Source: Rhizomys pruinosus
Taxonomy: Eukaryota; Chordata; Mammalia; Rodentia; Spalacidae
Length of the DNA stretch: 64,000 bases
NCBI GenBank assembly: GCA_009823505.1
Contig: VZQC01011003.1
Location: 2,003,002-2,067,001, forward strand
Direction of reading: 5' to 3'
Position numbers and translations under genes: made by a program. Numbering within the stretch: position 1 is the stretch's first letter; every line of letters begins with the position of its first letter. Shown here one piece after another: positions 23,913 through 36,356 of the stretch. The notes under the pieces were generated by a model, which did no database searches, was not told the DNA's origin, and saw nothing but the letters and a program-made list of their open reading frames with translations.

Positions 23913-25133
23913 AAGTTAATAGGAAAAAGATCACATGCTTATTGTGGCAATGTCTCAAGTTCTGTCATTTTCTCTCAAACTGATTCTAAATTCTTCTTGG
24001 TCTGGTATTGGTCATAGGAGCCTATCAATAGGGACATTGCAGTAGCCAGTTATAGCTCAGCTTCAGAGATGCCATGTTTTAAAGTCCTGACCTCCCTTTC
24101 TCCTGTCCTGACATCTCCACTTCACTCATGTTCTTACTCCCTCCCAACTTTCCCATCATCTCATCTAAGCACTGTGTTACTCTGTGCCCTGGCTGCTCAA
24201 CCACCTGTAAACACCCTTTCCCTGATTTTCTAAATTTGGAATCTCAGTCCACAACCAATCAGAGTGCTTTCTCCTTCTGGCTTTCCTAGCCCATTGCTTT
24301 TACCACAAGCAAGAGTTATAACTCAGTCTGCCTTGCTCATGGTTAGATGCTAATATATCCATCTTGCTCACCTGTAAGCTTTACCTTCCTAAAGGCCAAG
24401 ACTTTATTCTAGGCACCTGTGTCTCCTCCATCCTGCCTCACCTGAAACTTAAGCTTCTCAAATGTGCTATTTTGTAGGGAGCCCGTAAAACTAGCAGAAA
24501 TCAAACAGCTCAAGACCAGCCACTTCAGCATTTCTGTTTGCATATCTGAGGAGCAGACACATTCCCTCCAGTGAGTGGGTCCTCAGCCCTACAGAGAATC
24601 CTGGCTGCCAATTACCTAGAAGTCAGGAGCAAAAACGGCAGGAAACTTGACAATAGCACTTTTCAGAAAGCCTGTGCCCTTCGGAATGATAGCCATGTCT
24701 ATCCCACAGAGGAAGTCAGATCCATGGTCAGCTAGCTAATCAGAGATGGGGGCCGGGGGTGGGGGGATTCTTCCTAGTTGAGGCTGTAAATAACAGTTCT
24801 CAGCAAAACTGCTCCCAGGCACTGGAATTTTTTACCTTTCACTTCCTTTACCCTACACATCTGTATATACGTACCAATTATAAACAAAATATCCTGAGCC
24901 AGCCATGGTGGTACATGCCTGTATTTCTGTATTATCATCCCTTCCTCTGTAATTGTATAATAATAACATTGTTCTACAGATGAGAAAGCATTTAGAAAGA
25001 ATGGATAACTTGCTCACAGTGATAGAGCTAGTTGAGGAACAAAGATTCATTTGGATGGCGTCTAGCATTGGTACCATTCTAGGAAGACCCCAGGGACAAA
25101 ATAGAAAAAGTGAGACTCTGAAAGCTGCCAGGT

Positions 25134-25177
<44 letters not shown>
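25134..25177. repeat. (CA)n microsatellite
   Basis: An uninterrupted CA run of 22 units between ggtc and ctcagg. Its counterpart is at about 31610-31660. Confidence 0.97.
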
Positions 25178-25179
<2 letters not shown>

Positions 25180-25465
25180 AGGAACCTGAAGTGGCCCCAG
25201 GAGCACAGAATTGTTGGTGAGTAATCATCCTTCATTGATGATGTTTATTGAACACCTACTATGTATTAGGCACTATAGAAGATGATACAAAGAAAACAGA
25301 CTAAACAAAAACCCCTTTCCTTAAAGGATTTACAAACTGCCATGTTTATTTATAAAAGCAAATATATACATGGACAAACCCTGCAGAAGTAAATCCTTTA
25401 CAAGTCTAACAGAGACTCTAATTGTGGCCTGTGTTTTCCAGAGCTTGTTTTCTTTTCTTTCTTTC

Positions 25466-25466
25466 N
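25466..25466. other. Single N: closed assembly gap
   Basis: One N follows a tcttttctttctttc run. To its right the sequence restarts at a point 2.77 kb back in the left flank. A lone N at such a restart points to a forced join. Confidence 0.9.
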
Positions 25467-26387
25467 CATTGCCCAATGCACCAGTAGCTCTTGAATGAGT
25501 GCATTAGACTAGAACAGAGAGTCTGGGGATGGTGCCAGGCATAGGCTGCCACCTCAGTGCTGGGGGCTGAAGCCACCATTTTTGCGCAACTGTTGTATAC
25601 CAGGACAGAGGACCCTGGTCAGGAGTCAGGCAAAGAAGTGACAGAAGCTCAGACAGAGCCAGAGTAAGAAGCTCCACCACTCTGGGATATGAACAGGAAC
25701 CAACAACTCAAACAGAAAACAAAAGCCAAGGGCCAGCAGAGGAAGGAGGACAGAAAAGCAACACAAAGGAGCAGGACTCAGGCAGCGAGGGCCAGACCTA
25801 AGAAAACGAGGTGTGCTGTTCCCGGGGGACCTTCCTGAGAAGCGGACGGGACACCTGCGGGGGGACTCTGAGAAACTGGAAGAAGACTCCTGCTAACATT
25901 CATGTGGGGGTACTCTCGATATCCGCATTCTGCTGGGACACAGTCTGCAGCAAAAGCCTCACAACTTACAGGGAATTTGGGGGCTGACATGTCTCTTCTC
26001 AGTTTGTCCCAAACTGAGCAAAAGAATCTGCTCTTATAGATGAGGAATCTTCCTTAAGCCAGGTATAAGCACTCCTGAATGGCATCTGGGCAGTCCACCA
26101 TGTCCACCCACAGGACAAGCATGGAGGAGCAGAAGGGAGGAGACAGAGTGGAACAAAGAAAATGGAGCAGCCAAGTGACCGCTGCTTCCTGCCCCACGTC
26201 TCATGACCGCAGAGAACTCGAATATTTTTATAACCATTTAATGCCCCAGTATACACACGGAAAGACAGAACGCGCACAAACAACATTACAGACACCACCA
26301 CACACACACACAACACACACACACACACCACACACTTTTTTATATTTGGTTTTTTTCTTTTCTGTACCCTTTTTATAAAATTATCTC

Positions 26388-26600
26388 TCGGGCTGGGAGG
26401 ATTGTCTTCGGTTAAGAGCACCGACTGCCTTTGCAGAGGACGGGTTCAATCCCCAGCCCTACATGGCGGGCTGAGAACGTCTGTACTATACCAATCCAGG
26501 AGAACATCCAGTTCCAGGGGAATCCACACCCTCTTCTGCATCCGCGGCATTGCATGCACACGTGCCCTAATGCATGCAAACTAGCATAAAAACCTAAAAA
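26388..26600 (+). repeat. B2 SINE, corrupted copy
   Basis: gggctgggaggattgtcttc in place of the normal head. Many one-base losses relative to 23664-23880, including in the 17-bp duplication. Confidence 0.8.
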
Positions 26601-26702
26601 AAAAAAAATAAAAAAAAAATAAATAAATAAAATAAAATAAACACACACAATAAATAACAATAAAATTTAAAAAAAAATTATTCGCCACTAAGAATGTTCA
26701 TG

Positions 26703-26925
26703 TGGGCTGGAGGAGATGGCCTATAGCGGTTAAGAGCCCAAACTGCTCTTGCAGAGGACCCAGGTTCAATCCCCACCCACTTGGTGGCTAAGAACGTCTT
26801 TGACTTCCAGTTCCCAGGGGAATCTGACACCTCTTCTGACCTCCGCGGGATTGCGCTGACACGGGTGCAAAACCTACATGAGGAACAGTACATTCGGTAC
26901 ACATAAAATAAATAATTTTTTGTAA
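26703..26925 (+). repeat. Second B2 SINE, corrupted copy
   Basis: It starts tgggctggaggagatggcc. The clean left copy has only one B2 here, so this is either read stutter or an extra allelic insertion. Confidence 0.75.
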
Positions 26926-29229
26926 TTTATAAAGAAAAAGTTAATAGGAAAAATGATACATGCTTATTGTGGCAATGTCTCAAGTTCTGTCATTTTCTCT
27001 CAAACTGATTCTAAATTCTTCTTGGTCTGGTATTGGTCATAGGAGCCTATCAATAGGGACATTGCAGTAGCCAGTTATAGCTCAGCTTCAGAGATGCCAT
27101 GTTTTAAAGTCCTGACCTCCCTTTCTCCTGTCCTGACATCTCCACTTCACTCATGTTCTTACTCCCTCCCAACTTTCCCATCATCTCATCTAAGCACTGG
27201 TTACTCTGTGCCCTGGCTGCTCAACCACTGTAACACCCTTCCCTGATTTTCTAAATTTGGAATCTCAGTCCACAACCAATCAGAGTGCTTTCTCCTTCTG
27301 GCTTTCCTAGCCCATTGCTTTTACCACAAGCAAGAGTTATAACTCAGTCTGCCTTGCTCATGGTTAGATGCTAATATATCCATCTTGCTCACCTGTAAGC
27401 TTTACCTTCCTAAAGGCCAAGATTATTCTAGCACCTGTGTCTCCTCCATCCTTCCTCACCTGAAACTTAAGTTCTAAATGTGCTTTTTGAGGAGCCCGTA
27501 AACTAGCAGAAATCAAACAGCTCAAGACCAGCCACTTCAGCATTTCTGTTTGCATATCTGAGGAGCAGACACATTCCTCCAGTGAGTGGGTCCTAGCCCT
27601 ACAGAGAATCCTGGCTGCCAATTACCCAGAAGTCAGGAGCAAAAGCGGCAGGAAACTTGACAATAGCACTTTCAGAAAGCCTGTGCCCTTCGGAATGATA
27701 GCCATGTCTATCCCACAGAGGAAGTCAGATCCATGGTCAGCTAGCTAATCAGAGATGGGGGCCGGGGTGTGGGGCAATTCTGTCTAGTTGAGGCGTTTGA
27801 AATAAAGTATCTCAGCAAAAATGCCCAGGAACTGGAATTTTTTACCTTTCACTTCCTTTACCTACACATCTGTATATACGATACCAATTATAAACAAAAT
27901 ATCCTGAGCCAGCCATGGTGGTAATGCTTGTATTTCTGTATTATCATCCTCTCTGTGAATTGTATAATAATAACCCATGTGTTCTACAGATGAGAAAGCA
28001 TTTAGAAAGAATGGATAACTTGCTCACAGGTGATTAGAGCTAGTTGGGAACAAAGATTCTTTGGATGGCGGTCATAGATTGTACCACGCAGACCGGCAAT
28101 CCCAACATCCATTCCCCGAATTAAAGATACGCACACTACACATCGCGAGAATGTCGTTGAATGCACACCCACAAACTGCATTTGCCAGGACAGTATCTCA
28201 CTTATTGTATTAGTCACTACACATATTTCACTCACGATAAAGAAAAAATAAAAAGAAAAGATTTTTTTTTTTTTCTCCTTTTTATTCCTCTCTTTTTTTT
28301 TTTTACAAAAAAATTTAAAAAAATTAAAAAAATTAAAAAAAAAAAAATAAAAAAAACATTTTTAAAATAATTAAAAATAATAACTTAAAAAAGAAATTTC
28401 TTTGTTCTCAGAATGGTCAAGGCTATAAGCAAGGGGAAATGGATGTTAGTTGTATTTATAGTTATATTATAATGTAACTATTAGAATGAAACACACAACA
28501 CCACATTATGCCAAAAAAAGTGTGGGAAGAAAAAAGAAAAAAAAAAAAAAGAACAACTGATTTTCGCCCGAAGAAAAATATTTAATTTTCAAAGGAGTTG
28601 TTAAGAGAACCTTGCAATGGCAAAAACAGCGTGCAAATATAAGTATTCACTATCCACTACGAATGAAGTGGGTTTAAACTTAGAACCACAAAAAAATGTG
28701 CTTACGGAAAAGCTCCAGGTTTTCATCATGTGTGGAGGCACAGAGCTAGGCTGTTTTGGTGGCTTAGGAAGTAGACTGTGAAATATAAGGGAAATTGGAT
28801 AGACTATTTGCTTTAGGACATCAGGATGAAAAGAAGCTTAATGTTTTGACATATGTAACTGCCTAGGGTCAAATATTTTTCCAGGATTGTTTATAGCCTT
28901 AACTCTCTGGGCATGGTCTCTAAGCTTGTTATGGAACAGACTCTTTGGTCCCATAGTCAAGGTGTGGAATGAATGGAAATGTGGTTCTTAGGGAATGAGT
29001 TCCAGACTAGTGTCCGCAGCTACACTTGGAAATTTGTTAGACATGCAGATTCCAAGGAGTATTCTCAGATTTCATGGGCCAGAAATTCTAGAGTGTGGAT
29101 ACAGTAGTTCATTTCTTTATGGTTTCTGCAACCTATCCTGATACTTTTAACCTAGAATAATAACTTAATCGGGGAAGTCAGAATTAATTTTGTTCAGTGA
29201 GATTTCCCATTGAGAAGCTTAAGTCAGTA

Positions 29230-29395
29230 GCGGATGATCTTTTTTTTTTTTTTTGAAAAGTGGTCTCCCTGTAGCTCTGCTGTCCTGGAACTCACTCTGT
29301 AGACCAGGCTGGCCTTTGAACTACACAGAGATCCGCGTGGCCCTCTGCCTCCCAAGTGCTGGATTAAAGGCGTGTCCACCACGCCTGGCATTTAT
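29230..29395 (-). repeat. B1 SINE
   Basis: A T run, then tggtctccctgtagctctgc to caccacgcctggc, reversed. Several single-base losses are seen. Confidence 0.85.
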
Positions 29396-29622
29396 TATTC
29401 TGTATGTTTCAATGTACTGTTCTTGGCATGCAAATTTGTGCACCCGTGTCGTGCAATGCCACGGAGGTCAGAACGGAGGGTGTCATGATTCCCCTGAAAC
29501 TGGAGTCTCCTGGAATGGAGTTTCAGGACAAGTCTCGGCCGCCATGTGGGTGCTGGGGATCGAACCCGAGTCCTCTGTAGAGCTGTCGCGGCGCTCTAAC
29601 CGTACCATCTCTACCAGCCCCC
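29396..29622 (-). repeat. B2 SINE with internal duplication
   Basis: It abuts the B1. Both ctggagtctcctggaatgga halves of the duplication are present, and it ends accatctctaccagccc with indels. Confidence 0.8.
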
Positions 29623-29991
29623 AGGATGATTTTTAAAGTTGGGGGAAGCTAAGTTCATCAAAGGCACGTGGTATCAAAGGTGAAGAGACTGTAGACTTAG
29701 AGCTTTCTGGTCTCTGTGAGGTGACAGAGTGGAACACAGACTTGGTTTCAGATGATAAGACTTCCTCTCCTCCCAATCCTGTTACTTATCTCAACTTACA
29801 TTTAGATGGGACTGCCATATAATCAGACAGAATCCATAGAGAAAAAAATGGGTTTTTGCAATGAGACAAAGGCCTTGTTTACATGTGCCCTGACCAGCAT
29901 CTTTTCTGAGAAATCTTTCACTTCCCATTGTGGGAAGTTTTCATTTAATTTATATCGGGCATATTATTTTCTCCATTTAACTTTTAGCTGT

Positions 29992-30178
29992 TGAGGTTTG
30001 AGAGGTGGCTCAATGGTTAGAGCACTGGCTGTTCTTCGAGAGGACCAGATTTTTGTTCCCCAAGCCACATGGTAGCTAACAGCAATCTATGACTCCACTT
30101 CCAGGGACCACGCCTCTTCTGGCCGTGCATTGTATGCACAAGGTGCACTTACATTACATGCAGTCAATACTCCTACCA
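29992..30178 (+). repeat. B2 SINE, diverged
   Basis: gaggtttgagaggtggctcaa to gcagtcaatactcctacc. The tail lacks the usual aataaa. Confidence 0.7.
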
Positions 30179-30499
30179 AAAAAATACCATATGGAAAAAG
30201 ACACTATGAGCTTCCACAGATGTCTTATAATTAAAAATAATAAAAAAACTTAGGTATACATTGATACATTTCTCATAGGGTATCAAGTACTGGATGTATT
30301 CCTCCACTGCCCTGTCCTTGTTTTCCATCCCCACTGCACTACTCAACTCATCTCCCAAATGGTCCTTTTCCACAATCTCATCATGTATGTGTATGTGTCC
30401 CACAAGTGAGAGAAAACAAGACAATTGTCTTCCTGAGTCTTTACCATTGTTTAGTAATATAACCAAAGTTAATGTAATTAATTATAATATTTCATTTTC

Positions 30500-31130
30500 A
30501 TACATATATAAACATATCTGTTTTGTATCCCTCCCACATTTGTCTTCCTCATCTCCTCTCTCCTCTACCTTCTTCCACCTTGGTTCTTCCCACTCCCAAG
30601 AGTCCCCCGTCTGCTTTCATCAAGTGCCACACACATGCACACACAAGCACAACGAGAACATTGGCAGATTATCTTCCCTTAGTCCCCTTATTATCCTCTC
30701 TAAGTCCTTCTTTTCCTTAGCTTTAGAATCCTTTGCCTCCTCACATTGTTTCAAATTTACTTTCGTATTATCTACTATCCATATCATATATAATTAAACT
30801 GGGACTCTGGTTTATGAGAGAAAATAAAATTTGTCCGAGTCTAGCTTATTTTGCTTCACAAAATGAATTCTAGTTTAATGCATTTTCCTTTAAAATACCT
30901 AACTTCACTCTTCTTTACAGATAAGTAAAGCTCTCTCATGTCTATGTAACACATTCTTTAATCATTCATCCATTATGGGAGTATATAGGCTGGTTCCATG
31001 TCTTGGCTACTAATGCCATAATAATCATAGATGTCTAAGTATCTTCATACAGGTGACTTTTGGTGTTGCAATGTACTTTTTGCTTTGAGATTTGCACTTA
31101 CGCTGTGTGTAGTAATATCAGTTCCATAAT
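30500..31130 (-). repeat. Old L1 3'-end fragment
   Basis: The order cttattttgcttcacaaaat, gttccatgtcttggctac, taatgccataataatcat mirrors the reversed L1 ORF2 end and 3'UTR, strongly diverged. No reading frame survives. Confidence 0.45.
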
Positions 31131-32037
31131 AAATATGTTTAGAATTTACCTAGATTTTGCAATTCACCTAATGGATAGAGATAAGAAGACAAAGGTCAAA
31201 GGTAAAAAGGCTGCTGGGCATGGCATAGATTCACCTCACCCTCTGAGTTTTGAACTCCCTCTCTTCTTCAACACTATCACATCTGAGTCTGAAAATATGC
31301 CCTTATCCTCTCTATGATTGCTTTAAAAGTATTTACATACTAACTCAGCACTCGGTGTCCCCAAACTTACAGTCTATCCCATAGATCTCAAACTCTTTTC
31401 TGTTTGAGGCTCGAACAACGTGGGGTGAATTGGAGCCTCATCTTACGTTGATCCGCAGAAGGATGCCCAACCAGAGTTATTGTTCAATTGACTTCACAGT
31501 TCCGAATAGGCGAGGTAAGTGGGTCGTAGCAATTGAAGTACCGTATTGTAGTGGGTACCCCAGGGACCATAAATAGAAAAGTGGGCACTTCTGATAGCGC
31601 TGCCAGGTCCACACACAACCAAACAACACACTACCATCACACACACACACACACACTCAGGAAACCTGACAGTCGGCATTATTCCCCAGGAGCTAGCCAG
31701 AATTGTTGTGTGCAGTATCAACATCCCCTTACTTGATTAGATCTGACTTTATATTAGAACACACCTACTTTGATATAACGGACTATAAGGAGATTGATAC
31801 AAGAAAAACAGAGGACTAAAGACAAAACCTTCCTTAAAGAATTTACAAGTGGCCATGTTTATTATATAAAGACATTATATTACTCCTGCGACAAACCATC
31901 TTGCAGAACGTAACCTTACAAGGTCTAAACAGGACCTAATTGTGGGCTCTGTTGTTTTCCAGAGCCTTTGTTTTTCTTTTCTTTTTTTTTTTTTTCTTAT
32001 TGCTGTGTGTACTAGACCAATCCTGCTGGGTACCCCC

Positions 32038-32136
32038 AATCTTCTTTTCTCTCTCCTCTCTCCTTCCTCTCATCTTCTCTCCTCTCTACTCTCCTCTCTC
32101 ACTCTCGAGGACTTAGATGGCACAAAAGATGAAATC

Positions 32137-32206
<70 letters not shown>

Positions 32207-32240
32207 CCCCCTCTCCCTCCTTCCCTCCCTCCCCCCTCTC
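32038..32240. repeat. (CT)n polypyrimidine tract
   Basis: A CTCTC-rich lead (32048-32105) followed by a pure TC run (32140-32202) and CCCT units. Confidence 0.95.
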
Positions 32241-32367
32241 AGACAATAGACATAGTAGTGGCATGTGTTTTACATTTAAGCAAACCTGGGTTTGATTTCA
32301 GTGTAGCTTTTTACCGGTTTTATTAGTGTAGGTAAATTAGTCAATGTTGTTTTGTAAAATATAAATA

Positions 32368-32516
32368 ATGCTGGGCATGGTGGTACACACCTTTTATCCC
32401 AGCACTCAGGAGGCAGAGGCAAGCAGATCTGAAATCAAGATCAGCCTGGTCTAATAGAGAGTTCCAGGCCAGATGGGCAGCTGGGACTACAGGGAGACCC
32501 TATCTAAAAATATATA
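32368..32516 (+). repeat. B1 SINE
   Basis: atgctgggcatggtggtac to gagaccctatctaaaaat, with a TATAAATGAATAA tail. Confidence 0.9.
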
Positions 32517-32591
32517 AATGAATAATCATATTTATAGGGCAGGTTGTTAGATTAATCTAAACCTCAGGACTATCATACAAGATGGCTACTC

Positions 32592-32800
32592 GTTTTAAAG
32601 TTTTATTTATTTATTTTTCATATTTTCATATTTTGTGTGTGTATATGTGGGGGAGGAGCGAGTGGTATGGCACACATGTGGAAGTCGGAGGACGACCAGC
32701 CGGAACCAGTCCATTCCACTGTGTGGGTCCTGAGGATCAAACTGTGGTGGTCAGGCTTGGCAGCAGGCACTTTTACCCACTGAGCCATTGCTCTGGTCTC
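32592..32800 (-). repeat. B3-type SINE
   Basis: Reverse orientation. The head side reads cttttacccactgagccatt, and the body gtggaagtcggaggacga differs from B2. Confidence 0.75.
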
Positions 32801-32814
32801 TAACTTGCTTTTCA

Positions 32815-33030
32815 TTTATTATTATTTATGGTATGTGTCTGTCTGTCTGTGTGTCTGTCTGTCTGTCTGTGTGTTTGTGTGAATGTCTGTGCATAGGTGC
32901 CACAGTACATGTATGGAAGTCAGAAGAACAACTTTCAGGAAGTGGTCCTCTCCTACCATGTGTTCCAGGCGTCCAACTCAGGTCATCTAGCTGCAGGGCC
33001 AGTGTTTCTACCCACTGAGCCTGACCCAAG
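32815..33030 (-). repeat. B3-type SINE with GTCT tail
   Basis: A GTCT/GTGT tail leads into atggaagtcagaagaacaac and ttctacccactgagcctgac. It is nearly adjacent to the previous copy in the same orientation. Confidence 0.75.
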
Positions 33031-34436
33031 GTGGCTCTTCCTGATACCTCCATGCAGTTCTGTCAGCATCCTGCACGGGGCCATCCATTCTGCTGTCAAG
33101 GTTGATACTAGGTACTTTATGCAGTGATGCTGTATAGGAGCTGCTCTCAGTAGGGAAAGCAGAAGACTTCTGTATATCATCTCATCCTTCTCCGTGACTG
33201 CTGGGGATGTATGTGGGTTTCTAAAAGAAGAGATAGAATAAAAACCCAGAGGATTGTGCCATTAAAGTCATTGAACTTACCCACAGTGCAGAGGCCAGAT
33301 GCCCAGAGTGAGGTACCTTCTTATGTTCCCACACAGAAGACAGCAGAATCCAGGGTCGGTGATGCGAACAGAGGGACTTGGGCCTCCAGGAAATTACTTC
33401 TATTTTGATAGAACTTGTTTTTCTTCAAATGTGGTCAGTGGTTGTATTAGTGAAGGGAAACACTGTGAAAAAATAGCTCTTCAGATTTCAATCTGCCTTT
33501 TGTGCCAATAAAAGTCAAATCTCTCTAAATGGTAAAGTGAAGCAATCCTACCACATTGTCTCTGTCAACAATTATATTAAGAAGTGATGTGTGCCTTTAC
33601 TTCTAAAAAAAGACACATTGTATTTTTTATCTAAAAGATGACAGAATTGAACTCAAAGACATTTACTCCATTCTAACTAGGAGACTATGGTCAAGTTCCC
33701 TGCACTAGCTCATGGAATCTCAAGTAGACCCACATCAGTGAGGGAAAACAGACTCCTATTTCCATTTCTCAAATGCCATCTACCCCCAGTGGATGTAACA
33801 AAATTATCAGGATTTTTCCAATTGTAATGACTATTTCTCTACCCAAGATTCTGTTCTCTGTGTCATGGTAACCAGAGTTCTTTTGGCTATATTTCTGAAA
33901 CCTAACCAAGCCAGCCGAAACATGAAATGCCTGAACCAGATAACTGGATGATATTTCCATGAATCTGTCATTCTCTGATCCATGGCTTTATTTTTCTTCT
34001 ATGTGGACTTCATCCTAAGTCTTCCTTCTTCCATAATAGAGAGACATTCATAAACACCTCTAGTATTAGTCCTGTCAGTTTAGCCACACCCAGCAGAAAG
34101 ACTGGGAACTAACTAGTTTTTCTTGGTAGCTCTAGCAAAAGCTCAGGTGTGATGCTCATTGGTCCAGTGCCTATATCTGAGCAAATTGTTGTGGCTAAGG
34201 GTAGAATGCTCTATTGGCCAAGCTTGGGCCATGTGTTTTCCCCTAGAACCCATGGATGAGAACCATGTGGACTAAAAGTGATTCCCTGGAGTAAAATTAA
34301 AAAGACAAAAAGGGGATGCTAGACTCTCGAAACGACAGATGTCAGCAGTAGGAGGTCTGGTCTTGACCTCCGGAGCTAGAACTGCTCAGGTTGGGCTATG
34401 TCTTCAGAAGTGGCTAAAATCCCTTTACTGAAAGTT
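33031..34436. other. Intergenic, nothing recognised
   Basis: No SINE, L1 or credible reading frame is visible over about 1.4 kb, an unusually repeat-free stretch for this intergenic region. Confidence 0.65.
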
Positions 34437-34880
34437 TCAAAGACCCCTCCAGCTCTTATTTTGCAGAACGTGACAGAATACAATCTCTTGTCTTGGCCCA
34501 TATTTATGATTCACTGGTACATCGTCTATATACATTTTAAAGTTGTGTTCTCCTAAATACTCTGTTTCATAATATTTAAACTGATAATCCTTCTTTATTT
34601 CCAAATGATATTTGCCCAAATGAAGTAAAGCTGCCAGTTCTGCTTTGCTGGCTTCCCATGGCTGGGAGAGGGGAGCCAGTGTTCCTAGATCACGGTCTGT
34701 TCTCCTCTGGCTGAGCTTCTGTTTCAGATCAATCTGCCCTTGGCAAGGTTGGCACGGCTGCCTTCTCTCCTCACCTTGAGCTATGCTTTGCAGATTAAAA
34801 TCCCTGGGCCCCACCATTGCCCAGGCTTTCTCCTGACCTAGCTCTGCTGCGGATACTGAGCCTGTTATGGAGACTGTCAT
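34437..34880 (-). other. Open reading frame of 147 codons, unknown
   Basis: From ATG at 34880 to TGA at 34437 on the minus strand with no stop. The N-terminal half is Gln/Arg-rich (GEERRQPCQPCQGQ) and the C-terminal half is Lys/Tyr-rich (YHLEIKKDYQFKYYETEYLG). I recognise no family, signal peptide or splice context. It may be chance or part of an old retroelement. Confidence 0.15.
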
Positions 34881-34956
34881 AAAGTAGGCTGCCTTTAGTT
34901 AATACTGGCTTCCCAATCTGGGCCTCCCAAAATCACATAAAAGCCAACCAAATAGT

Positions 34957-35145
34957 GGTCGCAGAGATGGCTCAGCAGGTGAAGGCACTTGCCCCCAAGC
35001 CTGATAACTTCAGTTTGATCCCTGGGACCCATAAAGTAGAAGGAGAGAACCGAATCTACAAAGTTGTCCCCTGGCCTCAACAGGCATGCTGTAGCATGCA
35101 TGCACACACATCCATACGAGTAACTAAGTAAATAAATAAAACATT
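34957..35145 (+). repeat. B3-type SINE
   Basis: gtcgcagagatggctcagca to aagtaaataaataaaac. The middle lacks the B2 ccagttccagg segment. Confidence 0.8.
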
Positions 35146-35274
35146 TTTAAAGTGCACCAAAGAAAACTAAATATGTATATTCCTTTGTCCTTACCTCATA
35201 CACACTGAACCCGAATCTTCAAAGAATAAAACAAAGAAATTTTTATATTTTTGGATTTAAAAAAATGTTGAGTA

Positions 35275-35715
35275 AAGAAAGATGACATCGTGAACTTTGC
35301 AGGTAAATGGATGGAGCTAGAAGATATTATGTTAAGTGAAGTAACACAGTCCCAGAAAAACAAATGATGAATGGTATCCCTCATCTGTGCATACTAGCAC
35401 TAATTACCTAGTAGTAAGTATTTCTTGTGCAGTACTCCTTGAGCTTTTGTCCAAGTAGTTGGGAGTAGCACATATTGGAAACAACAACAACAACAACAAC
35501 AACAACAGAAAAGGCTGTGTCAAAGAACTGACTGAAACAGTGAACTTCTGCTCGAAACAGTCAATTTCTATATCAAGAATTTTGAGAAACTGAGAAAAAG
35601 ATGAAAAACATGTTTGGCAGAATGCATGCGCTCTGGTGGGGTGGGGGGCTGGGGGGGACACAGGTCTAGATTTGATTTGTAACATAATCTTATATATAAA
35701 ACAATAAAAAGGTTG
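35275..35715 (+). mobile_element. 5'-truncated L1: ORF2 tail and 3'UTR
   Basis: It starts in the last ORF2 codons (aactttgcaggtaaatggat, ctagaagatattatg) and continues through the 3'UTR with a CAA tract (35480-35509). It ends at aataaaaagg, and the AATAAA at 35703-35708 would be its poly(A) signal. It is the plus-strand relative of the copies at 5177, 6306 and 61690. Confidence 0.85.
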
Positions 35716-35726
35716 AATTTTTGTGC

Positions 35727-35898
35727 CTTTTTTTTTTGTCTTTTTTGAGATAGGGTCTCCCTGTAGCCTCAGCTGTCCTGGAATGTACTGCGCAGACCAA
35801 GTAGACCAGGGTGGCTTTGTGGCCTTGAACTCACAGAGTTCTAGCCTCCGCCTCCTGAGTGGTGGGATCAAGGGAATGCACTACCACACCCAGCAAGT
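35727..35898 (-). repeat. B1 SINE
   Basis: A T run, tgagatagggtctccctgt, and ccaccacaccc-like end. It carries an extra agaccaagt copy in the middle (35796-35815). Confidence 0.85.
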
Positions 35899-36125
35899 TT
35901 TTGTGCATTTCATATAACATATGTGGATCAAATTGAGGCCCCCTCCCCATCCGTGTCCCCTGTAGCTCCAACACGCTGTATTTCTGGTATCCCGGCCAAG
36001 CATTTGTACCCAGATCACCCTCTGTGCAAGCTCATCCACTGAAGCCTAGTCAGCTTATCTAGACTCACTCCCTTAAAGAAGATCTGCTGTCCCTCACCTA
36101 GCAGTTGCCAATAGTTCTTTGGGGG
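35897..36125 (-). repeat. L1 3'UTR, left part
   Basis: tttttgtgcatttcatataac matches the 3' terminus of the minus-strand L1 at 61700. It continues into Lx-like 3'UTR sequence and faces the plus-strand L1 3' end across a B1. Confidence 0.6.
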
Positions 36126-36356
36126 GGCTGGAGAGATGGCCTAGTGGTTAAGAGCGCCGACCGCTCTTACAGAGGACCTGGATTCGATCCCCAGCACCCA
36201 CATGGTGGCCGAGAACCGTCTGAAACTCCAATTCCAGGAGAACTCAAGTTCCAGGGGAATTCGACACCCTCTTCTGACCTCCGTGGCATTGCACAACATG
36301 GGTGCACAAACCTACATGCAGACAGTACATTCATACACATATAAAAAAAAAAAAAG
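36126..36356 (+). repeat. B2 SINE with 17-bp internal duplication
   Basis: ggggctggagagatggcctag with tandem segments near 36226-36259, inserted in the L1 3'UTR. The words agttcttt (36112-36119) and agttattt (36355-36362) are an imperfect candidate target-site duplication. Confidence 0.9.

Larger units (their letters stand above)
22694..25465. repeat. Left (clean) copy of a duplicated segment
   Basis: Sequence from ccattgcccaatgcaccag to the T/C-rich run before the single N reappears, in the same order but with many small indels, at 25467-28100 (corresponding to 22695-25095) and 31520-31985 (corresponding to 25030-25465). The stretch 23906-25130 within it has no recognised gene; a short B1 head is at 24897-24922. 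Confidence 0.9.
25467..31990. other. Error-rich gap-fill segment
   Basis: Bases 25467-28100 and 31520-31985 are noisy copies of 22695-25095 and 25030-25465. Errors are mainly 1-3 base indels, often in homopolymers. Bases 28100-28400 are dominated by A and T runs with no recognisable origin. Bases 28400-31430 have no counterpart on the left and contain a B1, two B2 copies and an old L1 piece. Nothing here should be used for coding or repeat-age analysis without re-reading the raw data. Confidence 0.8.

Noticed and set aside
25778..26421. Second, independent copy of a 1-kb gene-like block
   Set aside because: It sits in the noisy duplicate and copies 22694-23480 with indels, so its frames are artefacts.
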